A stretch of DNA of 6,083 bases from Gemmatimonadaceae bacterium. GTDB lineage: Bacteria; Gemmatimonadota; Gemmatimonadetes; Gemmatimonadales; Gemmatimonadaceae. Position 1 is the stretch's first letter; each line of letters starts with the position of its first letter. The stretch spans positions 1 through 6,083 of the forward strand of contig JAICUE010000168.1 in assembly GCA_025936015.1 (NCBI GenBank), given 5' to 3'. Of this stretch, positions 1 through 5,216 are shown in pieces. The notes under the pieces were generated by a model. That model did no database searches, was not told the origin of the DNA, and was given only the letters and a program-made list of their open reading frames with translations. A program made the translations under genes and the position numbers.

Positions 1-1479
1 ACGCCGGTCGACGTCTTCGATCGCGCGAAGTGGGACGACGCGACGCAGAAGCTGCGGACGGCGTACAGCAATCAGGGGTACATCTACGCGCAGATCCGGC
101 CCGTCGTCGAGCGGCGGATGGTCGGCCCAGATTCGGTGCCGACAGTCGATCTGCGATGGGAGATCGAGGAGTCGCGGCCGGCGATCATCAACCGGATCGA
201 GATTGCCGGCAACGACTTCACCTCGGATGCGTGCATCCGCGACCAGCTCGTCATCCTGCCTGGGGACGTGTTCAACCAGGACCGGTTGATCCGGAGCTAC
301 CAGAACATCGCGAACCTCGGCTTCTTCGAGACGCCGCTGCCGACGCCCGACACGAAGACGGCGAACGACCAGGGAGACATCGACGTCATCTTCCGGGTGA
401 AGGAGAAGAAGACGGGGAACGTGAACTTCGGCGCGTCGATGGGGGGGAACTCGGTCGGCGGCTTCATCGGCCTCGAGCAGCCGAACCTGTTCGGTCTCTG
501 CAAGAAGGGTTCGCTCCAGTGGCAGTTCGGGAAGTACGTGCAGGACTTCCAGCTGTCGTACAGCGATCCGGCGATCCAGGGATCGCGGATCAGCGGCACC
601 GTGTCGGCGTACGACAGCCGGCCGCGCTACTCGATCGCCGGGTTCGGCCGGCCGCGCCGGATCGGCGGCAGCGTGCAGCTCGGGTTCCCGCTCCCCCGGT
701 CGCTCTTTTCGCGGCTGTTCGCCTCGTACGGGCTCGAGTCGCAGAAGAACGAGGACGTGATCGAGGATCCGTCGCTGAAGGACAACCTCTATCTCCGCAA
801 CTCGCTCCGCTCGACGTTAGGCCTGACGGCGCAGCACGACACCCGGATCGACATGCCGTTCCCGACGGCGGGCGCGATGCAGTCGTTGACGGCGCAGTTC
901 AGCGGCGGCCCGCTTGGCGGCGACGCGAGCTTCCAGCGGTATACGACGGAGATCTTCGGGTACGCTCCGGTCGGCCAGCTCGGCGGCGGGAAGCCCGGAT
1001 CGGCGCCGATCAAGTTCGTGCTCGGGACCAAGCTGCGGGCCGGCACCGTGTTCGGCGACCCGGGCGCCTTCTTCCAGTACCAGAAGTTCATCCTCGGCGG
1101 TGTCCAGTTCGGCGAGCCGCTCCGCGGATACCCGGAGTTCTCGGTCACGCCGCGCGGCGTGCTGCCTAACGGCACGAACAGCAACGGCGCGAACTCGGTC
1201 AGTGACTTCGGCAGCGCCTTCCTGACGACGAGCACCGAGTTCGGGATGCGGCTCAACCAGCAGATCTACGTCGACATGTTCTTCGACGCGGGCAACGTCT
1301 GGGAGCGGGCGCGTGACATCAACATGCGCCTCAAGCGTGGCATTGGATTCGGCGCGTCGGTCATCACGCCGATCGCTCCGCTCGGGATCGACGTCGGCTA
1401 CGGCCTCGATCGTGTGAACGCCAAGGGGCAGATCGCCCCGGCGTGGCAGCTGCACTTCAAGCTCGGACAGATCTTCTAA
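1..1479 (+). CDS. bamA: BamA, outer-membrane protein insertase (5' truncated by window edge)
   Basis: This is the C-terminal 492 residues of BamA, the Omp85-family barrel that folds and inserts beta-barrel proteins into the outer membrane. Frame 1 is open from the first base, so the start lies upstream; full BamA is about 800 residues, and the signal peptide and early POTRA domains are missing. Fragment residues 1-45 look like the end of a POTRA domain (AYSNQGYIYAQIRP). A complete last POTRA follows at about 57-136 (INRIEIAGN, then ANLGFFE). The barrel starts near residue 139, with an NLFG turn at 162-165. LRGYPE at 374-379 matches the conserved (V/I)RGF/Y motif of loop 6. The protein ends in Phe (HFKLGQIF), the C-terminal aromatic of outer-membrane beta-signals. 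Two cysteines, at fragment 78 (last POTRA) and 167 (LCKKG just after NLFG), are unusual. Codon 273 is a rare TTA. Sixteen nt separate it from ompH. Confidence 0.95.
   Translation, partial: TPVDVFDRAKWDDATQKLRTAYSNQGYIYAQIRPVVERRMVGPDSVPTVDLRWEIEESRPAIINRIEIAGNDFTSDACIRDQLVILPGDVFNQDRLIRSYQNIANLGFFETPLPTPDTKTANDQGDIDVIFRVKEKKTGNVNFGASMGGNSVGGFIGLEQPNLFGLCKKGSLQWQFGKYVQDFQLSYSDPAIQGSRISGTVSAYDSRPRYSIAGFGRPRRIGGSVQLGFPLPRSLFSRLFASYGLESQKNEDVIEDPSLKDNLYLRNSLRSTLGLTAQHDTRIDMPFPTAGAMQSLTAQFSGGPLGGDASFQRYTTEIFGYAPVGQLGGGKPGSAPIKFVLGTKLRAGTVFGDPGAFFQYQKFILGGVQFGEPLRGYPEFSVTPRGVLPNGTNSNGANSVSDFGSAFLTTSTEFGMRLNQQIYVDMFFDAGNVWERARDINMRLKRGIGFGASVITPIAPLGIDVGYGLDRVNAKGQIAPAWQLHFKLGQIF
815..822 (-). repeat. 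GCCTAACG motif, copy 1 (inside bamA)
   Basis: Reads CGTTAGGC on the + strand, so the motif is on the - strand; it extends to GCCTAACGTC. In bamA it encodes Leu-Gly with a rare TTA codon (STLGLTA). Confidence 0.6.
1164..1171 (+). repeat. GCCTAACG motif, copy 2 (inside bamA)
   Basis: GCCTAACGGC encodes Pro-Asn-Gly (VLPNGTN) using CCT, an uncommon Pro codon here. Elsewhere in bamA, Pro-Asn is written CCG AAC (QPNLFG). Confidence 0.6.
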
Positions 1480-1484
1480 CATTC

Positions 1485-1490
1485 GAGGAG
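1485..1490 (+). promoter_or_regulatory. Shine-Dalgarno site of ompH
   Basis: GAGGAG lies 5 nt before the ATG at 1496, in the 16-nt gap after bamA. It is the best ribosome-binding site in the window and fixes the ompH start. ompH is also the only gene here that neither overlaps nor nearly touches the gene before it, which fits independent, strong initiation of an abundant chaperone. Confidence 0.8.
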
Positions 1491-1495
1491 CACTC

Positions 1496-2104
1496 ATGAC
1501 CAGTTTCGTTCGCGCAGGTGTGATCGCGCTCGCGGCCTGCGCCGTCGTTCCCACCGTTGCCCGCGCGCAGGCCGCGCCGCGGTTCGCGTACATCGACTCG
1601 CGCGCGATCCTCGCGCAGGCGCCGGGTCGCGCCGAAGCCGAGGCGCAGTTCCAGAAGGAGATGCAGGCCTATCAGGGGCAGGTGAAGCTGATGGGCGACT
1701 CGCTGAACACGATGATGACTGCCTACACGAAGTCGGAGCTGACGCTGAGCCCGACGGCGAAGGAAGCGCGGCAGAAGACGATCCGCGACAAGGAAGCGGC
1801 CTATCAGGAGCGCGTGCAGGGGCTGCAGGAGCAGGCGCAGCAGCGTCAGAGTGAGCTGATGGGACCGATCATGCAGCTCATCAACACGGCGATCAGCGAC
1901 GTGCGCGCGCAGGACGGCTACGCGTTCGTGTTCGACGTCGGCGCCCAGGGCGGCGTGGTCGTGGCCGCGGATACGACGCTCAACATCACCGACAAGGTGA
2001 TCGCGCGGCTGAAGACCATCTCCGCGCGTCCGGTGAGCTCGGTTCCGGTGCCTAACGGCGCGCCGATGACGACGCCGGCGGGTATCACCAAGCCGAAGCC
2101 CTGA
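1496..2104 (+). CDS. ompH: OmpH/Skp-family periplasmic chaperone
   Basis: This 202-residue Skp/OmpH-family protein is a periplasmic holdase that carries unfolded outer-membrane proteins toward BamA, encoded just upstream. Residues 1-24/26 form a Sec signal peptide: an Arg near the N-terminus, a hydrophobic core VIALAACAVVP, and an ARA-QA type cleavage site. The mature protein opens with the family hallmark FAYIDSRAILAQAPG (30-44). A long Gln/Glu/Lys-rich helical stretch (about 45-145) corresponds to the tentacle coiled coil. The C-terminal strand and helix that close the body domain are at about 147-176 (YAFVFDVGAQGG, then TLNITDKVIARL). A Pro/Thr-rich tail of about 26 residues (177-202) goes beyond the usual family end. 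The Cys in the leader is not followed by a convincing lipoprotein context, so I call a soluble protein. The start is set by GAGGAG 5 nt upstream. Family assignment is firm; the exact partners are inferred. Confidence 0.93.
   Translation: MTSFVRAGVIALAACAVVPTVARAQAAPRFAYIDSRAILAQAPGRAEAEAQFQKEMQAYQGQVKLMGDSLNTMMTAYTKSELTLSPTAKEARQKTIRDKEAAYQERVQGLQEQAQQRQSELMGPIMQLINTAISDVRAQDGYAFVFDVGAQGGVVVAADTTLNITDKVIARLKTISARPVSSVPVPNGAPMTTPAGITKPKP
2050..2057 (+). repeat. GCCTAACG motif, copy 3 (ompH tail)
   Basis: GCCTAACGGC encodes Pro-Asn-Gly in the Pro-rich OmpH tail, a region under little protein constraint, so the codon choice is not forced by a conserved domain. Confidence 0.6.
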
Positions 2105-2108
2105 TCGC

Positions 2109-3182
2109 GTGAGTCCAGCGGGACGCGCGGCGTCGGGCAGCGGCGGTGAAGGGAAATCCCCCTTCACCGCCGCTGCCATTGCGACCGCAGTCTCCGGACG
2201 ATTGGTCGGGGACGGCGACGCCGTCGTGACGGCGATCGCCCCCATCGACCGGGCGGCCGAGCACGACCTCAGCTTCCTCGCGTCGCCGCGTTATGTGCCG
2301 CTCTTCGAGAAGAGCCGAGCCGGAGTCGTTCTCGTCGCGCCCGAGCTCGAGAATGCTCCGGGAGGGGCGAGGGCGCGGGTAATCGTCGAAAAGCCGCACG
2401 AGGCGCTCCTGGCGCTGCTGCCGCGGCTCTACACACCACCCGCGCGCGTCGCCGGCATCCATCCGACCGCGATCATCGGACGAGACGTTCGTTTCGCCGA
2501 GGGAGTGACGATCGGCCCCTACGCCGTGATTGGTGATGGAGCGGTGATCGGCGAGGGAAGCTGGCTCGAATCCCATGTCGTCGTCGCGCGAGACGTGGTC
2601 ATCGGGCGCGATTGCCGGCTGCATCCCGGCGTCGTGCTCTACCACGGTGCGCGGCTCGGCGACCGGGTGCAGATTCACAGTGGGGCGCGGATCGGGTCGG
2701 ACGGCTTTGGTTATGTCTTCCGGAACGGCGCACACGAGAAGATCCCGCACGTCGGCCGATGCGTGATCGAGAACGACGTCGAGATCGGCGCGAACACGAC
2801 GATCGACCGTGGCAGCATCGACGACACCGTGATCGGGGCGGGGACGAAGATCGACAACCTCGTTCATCTCGGGCACAATGTGCGAGTCGGGAAGTTGTGC
2901 CTGATCATGGCCCAGGTCGGGGTCGCCGGTTCGACACATATCGGGGACGGGGTGATCATGGCGGGTCAGGCCGGCATCGGCGGGCATATCGAGATCGGCG
3001 ACCGCGTGCGGATCGGCGGGCAGGCGGGGGTCTTCGGCAGCGTTCCTGCGGGTGAGACGTGGTCCGGATATCCGGCTCGTCCGCACCGCGAGGCACTGCG
3101 GGCGCAGGCGGCGCTGTTCAAGCTCGCATCGATGATCCGGTCCATCGAGAAGTTGATCGCCGGCCCGCGGGGGGAGTCGTGA
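2109..3182 (+). CDS. lpxD: LpxD, UDP-3-O-(3-hydroxyacyl)glucosamine N-acyltransferase
   Basis: LpxD transfers a 3-hydroxyacyl chain from ACP to the 2-amino group of UDP-3-O-acyl-glucosamine, the third step of lipid A synthesis in the cytoplasm. The protein has 357 residues (E. coli LpxD has about 341). The N-terminal uridine-binding domain spans about 19-112 (RLVGDGD, DLSFLASPRY), followed by hexapeptide repeats of a left-handed beta-helix (about 117-310) and a C-terminal helix ending near 352. The catalytic His is His256 in NLVHLGHN (E. coli His239). His293 in IGGH matches E. coli His276, with the same spacing. The start is GTG at 2109, 4 nt after the ompH stop, with no evident Shine-Dalgarno sequence. 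It adds a Gly/Ser-rich N-terminal extension of about 18 residues not typical of the family, and a perfect 18-bp inverted repeat lies in codons 10-23. I see no better in-frame start before the conserved domain. It overlaps lpxC by 4 nt (GTGA). Confidence 0.96.
   Translation: MSPAGRAASGSGGEGKSPFTAAAIATAVSGRLVGDGDAVVTAIAPIDRAAEHDLSFLASPRYVPLFEKSRAGVVLVAPELENAPGGARARVIVEKPHEALLALLPRLYTPPARVAGIHPTAIIGRDVRFAEGVTIGPYAVIGDGAVIGEGSWLESHVVVARDVVIGRDCRLHPGVVLYHGARLGDRVQIHSGARIGSDGFGYVFRNGAHEKIPHVGRCVIENDVEIGANTTIDRGSIDDTVIGAGTKIDNLVHLGHNVRVGKLCLIMAQVGVAGSTHIGDGVIMAGQAGIGGHIEIGDRVRIGGQAGVFGSVPAGETWSGYPARPHREALRAQAALFKLASMIRSIEKLIAGPRGES
2136..2177 (+). repeat. Perfect 18-bp inverted repeat (hairpin) just inside lpxD
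   Basis: The left arm GGCAGCGGCGGTGAAGGG (2136-2153) is exactly complementary to 2160-2177, with loop AAATCC (2154-2159). All 18 pairs match, 14 of them G-C, and pairing stops at G2135/A2178. It begins 27 nt after the lpxD start codon's first base and coincides exactly with codons 10-23. The right arm encodes PFTAAA at the beginning of the LpxD domain, and the left arm encodes the extra Gly-rich lead-in. There is no T-run after it, so it does not look like a factor-independent terminator. Possible roles are an mRNA structure damping or timing lpxD translation, a transcription pause site, or a scar of an inverted duplication. Confidence 0.85.
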
Positions 3183-4021
3183 GCCGGCGCACGATCAAGC
3201 GCACGTGCTCGGTGTCCGGAGTCGGCCTGCACATGGGAGTGCCGGTCAAGCTCGTGTTCGAACCGGCAGCGCCGGGGACTGGCATTCGCTTCCGGCGCGA
3301 CGATCGCGAGGGCGCCGAAATTCCGGCGCTCGTCGAGCACGCAGTGCTGGCCGAGCGGCGCACGCAGCTCGGCGAAGGGCACGGCGCGATTCATACGGTC
3401 GAACACGTGCTCGCGGCGGTTGCCGCGCGTGGCGTGGATGACATCGTGATCGCCATGGATGCACCGGAGCCGCCAATCATGGACGGGAGCGCCGGTCCCT
3501 TTTTCACGGCGCTTGGGGAGGCTGGCTTCTCCGAGCAGGATGGCGACGGCGAAGTATTCACGATCGAGGAACGCATCGAGCTGTCGGACGGGGAATCACG
3601 TTACAGCGCGGCGCCCGGCGAGGGGCTGACGCTCGATGTCGAGATTGCATTTCCGCACCCGCTGATCGGGCACCAGCGAGGCGAGTATCGCGTGACGAGC
3701 GACAGCTTCGAGCGTGAACTGGCCGGCGCCAGGACGTTCGGGTTCGTGCGTGAGGTAGAGGGGTTGCGGGCGAAGGGGCTGATACGCGGTGCGTCCACAT
3801 CGAACGCGATCGTGCTCGACGAGCATGGCGTGATCGAGACGACGCTTCGCTGGCCCGATGAATTCGTTCGTCACAAGGCGATGGACTGCGTGGGCGACCT
3901 CGCGCTGATCGGCGGGCGGCTGAATGCCCGCGTTCACGCGGTGCGACCCAGCCATCGTGGAACCGTACTCTTCGTGCGCGAGCTCGCGCGCGTCGTCAAC
4001 CGGAGCAACGCGTCGTGTTAG
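3179..4021 (+). CDS. lpxC: LpxC, UDP-3-O-acyl-N-acetylglucosamine deacetylase
   Basis: LpxC is the zinc hydrolase that removes the acetyl group from UDP-3-O-acyl-GlcNAc, the committed step of lipid A synthesis. The chosen start is GTG at 3179, giving 280 residues that begin SRRTIKRTCSVSGVGLH, the normal family N-terminus. A longer in-frame start at 3059 would only add 40 residues read inside lpxD. Catalytic residues, with E. coli equivalents, are Glu75 (Glu78), zinc His76 (His79) in HTVEH, zinc His232 and Asp236 (His238, Asp242) in RHKAMD, Asp240 (Asp246), and probably His259 (His265). The MDGSAGPF motif is at 101-108. It is somewhat shorter than the usual 300 or so residues, and the usual C-terminal SGHxLN reads PSHRGT here. 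A GGAG lies only 2 nt before the GTG, so initiation probably depends on coupling to lpxD. The TAG stop overlaps the fabZ start by 7 nt. In Bacteroidota these two genes are often fused; here they are separate. Confidence 0.96.
   Translation: MSRRTIKRTCSVSGVGLHMGVPVKLVFEPAAPGTGIRFRRDDREGAEIPALVEHAVLAERRTQLGEGHGAIHTVEHVLAAVAARGVDDIVIAMDAPEPPIMDGSAGPFFTALGEAGFSEQDGDGEVFTIEERIELSDGESRYSAAPGEGLTLDVEIAFPHPLIGHQRGEYRVTSDSFERELAGARTFGFVREVEGLRAKGLIRGASTSNAIVLDEHGVIETTLRWPDEFVRHKAMDCVGDLALIGGRLNARVHAVRPSHRGTVLFVRELARVVNRSNASC
4002..4005 (+). promoter_or_regulatory. Shine-Dalgarno-like site for fabZ
   Basis: GGAG inside the last codons of lpxC sits 9 nt before the GTG at 4015. It supports that start over the in-frame ATG at 4036, which would remove the conserved IDEI helix beginning. 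Confidence 0.45.
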
Positions 4022-4446
4022 GCATCGATGAGATCATGAGAGCGCTGCCGCACCGCTATCCGTTCCTGCTGGTGGACCGGATCCTCGAGATCGAGGAGAA
4101 GAAGCGGATCGTCGGCCTGAAGAACGTCACGATCAACGAGCCGTTCTTCCAGGGGCATTTCCCCGGGCACCCGATCATGCCGGGTGTGCTGATCATCGAG
4201 GCCATGGCCCAGGTGGGCGGGATCCTGCTGATGGGCCAGATCGAGGGCTACGAAAGCAAGGTCGTGTACTTCATGTCGCTCGACAACGTGAAGTTCCGCA
4301 GACCGGTGAAGCCGGGCGACCAGCTTCGCTTCGAGCTCGACATGCTCCAGATGCGCGGAATGGTTTGTAAGATGCACGGGGTCGCGAAAGTCGACGGAGA
4401 GATCGTCTGCGAGGCGGACATGGCGGCAATGGTGCGCGACAAATGA
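4015..4446 (+). CDS. fabZ: FabZ, 3-hydroxyacyl-ACP dehydratase
   Basis: FabZ dehydrates 3-hydroxyacyl-ACP to trans-2-enoyl-ACP in fatty-acid elongation and so competes with LpxA and LpxD for the same hydroxyacyl-ACP, which explains its place among lpx genes. The 143-residue length is typical of this hot-dog fold. LPHRYPFLLVDRI (11-23) is the family N-terminal signature. The active-site stretch QGHFPGHPIMPGVLIIEAMA (46-65) contains catalytic His48 and Glu62, with the His-to-Glu spacing of 14 seen in characterised FabZ. GTG at 4015 is the preferred start because it retains the IDEIM segment normally preceding LPHR; the alternative ATG at 4036 would leave only two residues before it. It overlaps lpxC by 7 nt and lpxA by 4 nt (ATGA), so translation is probably coupled on both sides. 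Its second codon is a rare TTA within a GTTAGGC motif. Confidence 0.96.
   Translation: MLGIDEIMRALPHRYPFLLVDRILEIEEKKRIVGLKNVTINEPFFQGHFPGHPIMPGVLIIEAMAQVGGILLMGQIEGYESKVVYFMSLDNVKFRRPVKPGDQLRFELDMLQMRGMVCKMHGVAKVDGEIVCEADMAAMVRDK
4017..4023 (-). repeat. GCCTAAC motif, copy 4 (lpxC stop / fabZ start)
   Basis: Reads GTTAGGC on the + strand. It provides the lpxC TAG stop in one frame and the TTA-GGC second and third codons of fabZ in another. It lacks the eighth-position G shared by the other five copies. Confidence 0.5.
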
Positions 4447-5216
4447 GCACGATTCACCCGACAGCGGTCGTCGCGCGCGACGCGACGATCGGGAGCGACG
4501 TGACGATCGGCCCGTTCGCGATCGTCGGCGAGCAGTGCGTGATCGGCGACGGATGCGTGATCGGTCCGCGGGCGACCCTTGAGCACTTCGTGACGCTCGC
4601 GCCTAACGTCAAGATCGGCAGCGGGAGCATCCTCGGCGGCGAACCGCAGGACCTCAAGTTCAAGGGCGAGCGGACGGTCGTCGAGATCGGCGAGAACACG
4701 ACGATTCGCGAGTACGCGACGATCAACCGCGGCACGGCCCAGTCGTTCAAGACGACGGTCGGCAAGAACTGCCTGATCATGTCGTACGTCCACCTCGCGC
4801 ACGATTGCCACGTCGGCGACGGGGTGATCCTGTCGAACGGGGTGCAGCTCGCCGGCCACGTGACGATCGAGGACAAGGTCACAATCTCCGGGCTGGTCGC
4901 GGTGCATCAATTCGCGCGGATCGGCCGCTATTCCTTCGTCGGCGGGATGTCGCGGGTGTCGAAGGACATTCCGCCGTTCATCAAGGCGGTGGGCAACCCG
5001 ATCAAGCTGTACGGATTGAACAGCGTCGGCCTGCAGCGGAATGGATTTTCCGAAGAGGTGATGCGGGAGCTGAAGCGGGCCTACCGCCTGTTCTTCCGGT
5101 CGGAGCTCAACGTCTCGCAGGCGCTGGAGCGCGCGCGGAGCGAACTGACGCCTTCGCCCGAGGTCGACGCGCTGATTCGCTTCGTCGACGAGAGCCAGCG
5201 CGGAGTCGTGATCTGA
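4443..5216 (+). CDS. lpxA: LpxA, UDP-N-acetylglucosamine O-acyltransferase
   Basis: LpxA performs the first step of lipid A synthesis, moving a 3-hydroxyacyl chain from ACP to the 3-position of UDP-GlcNAc. The 257 residues (E. coli 262) consist of left-handed beta-helix hexapeptide repeats from about 3 to 185, then a helical C-terminus starting at GFSEEVMRELKRAYRLFF. Catalytic His120 lies in YVHLAHDC (E. coli His125). His117, His139 and His155 match E. coli His122, His144 and His160 at the same offset of five. PQDLK at 68-72 matches the substrate loop. Gly168 in VGGMS aligns with E. coli Gly173, the acyl-length ruler; a Gly there is associated with longer (C14-type) chains, so a long hydroxyacyl chain is plausible. 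In the NSVGLQRNGF segment, E. coli Glu200 is replaced by Val195. It starts in the ATGA overlap with fabZ, and its stop overlaps the next start by 1 nt (TGATG). Confidence 0.97.
   Translation: MSTIHPTAVVARDATIGSDVTIGPFAIVGEQCVIGDGCVIGPRATLEHFVTLAPNVKIGSGSILGGEPQDLKFKGERTVVEIGENTTIREYATINRGTAQSFKTTVGKNCLIMSYVHLAHDCHVGDGVILSNGVQLAGHVTIEDKVTISGLVAVHQFARIGRYSFVGGMSRVSKDIPPFIKAVGNPIKLYGLNSVGLQRNGFSEEVMRELKRAYRLFFRSELNVSQALERARSELTPSPEVDALIRFVDESQRGVVI
4601..4608 (+). repeat. GCCTAACG motif, copy 5 (inside lpxA)
   Basis: GCCTAACGTC encodes Pro-Asn-Val in a beta-helix turn of LpxA (LAPNVKIG). The extended form matches copy 1 exactly. Confidence 0.6.
5202..5205 (+). promoter_or_regulatory. Shine-Dalgarno-like site for the oxidoreductase gene
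   Basis: GGAG in the last codons of lpxA lies 10 nt before the ATG at 5216. It supports that start, which is followed within a few residues by the Rossmann glycine motif. Confidence 0.4.

Noticed and set aside
30..1169. Long open frame on the + strand overlapping bamA (379 codons)
   Set aside because: It is Arg/Ala/Pro-rich with no recognisable domain and lies entirely over the bamA frame, which has clear POTRA and barrel motifs. Long spurious frames are expected at this GC content.
817..1593. 258-codon antisense frame spanning the bamA-ompH junction
   Set aside because: It is an Arg/Ala/Val/Glu-rich shadow of two well-supported genes, with no motif and no regulatory sequence.
2136..2177. 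Factor-independent terminator between ompH and lpxD
   Set aside because: The hairpin is strong but is followed by GATT-poor, non-T-rich coding sequence (ATTGCGACC), and lies inside lpxD. A full stop of transcription here would cut off essential genes.
2454..3040. Short DNA repeats (GTGATCGG-like) in lpxD and lpxA as a repeat array
   Set aside because: They come from the hexapeptide repeats (V/I-I-G-x-x) of the beta-helix proteins and lack constant spacing or identical units, so they are not CRISPR or tandem DNA repeats.
2085..3086. 333-codon open frame antisense to lpxD
   Set aside because: Its composition (His/Asp/Arg-rich, repeating DHD-like patterns) is the mirror of LpxD hexapeptide codons. 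There is no convincing start context and no known domain.
3059..3178. Upstream start for lpxC at 3059
   Set aside because: The additional 40 residues are read inside lpxD, are low-complexity Arg/Gly/Ala-rich and match nothing in the LpxC family. GTG at 3179 gives the normal N-terminus.
3976..3989. 14-bp palindrome GCGCGAGCTCGCGC as an operator
   Set aside because: It is inside lpxC, encodes part of VRELAR with ordinary codons, has no spacer typical of repressor sites, and such GC palindromes arise easily at this composition.
4248..4910. 220-codon antisense frame over fabZ and lpxA
   Set aside because: It is a shadow frame; its regular D-R-x-V pattern comes from the beta-helix repeat codons of lpxA.
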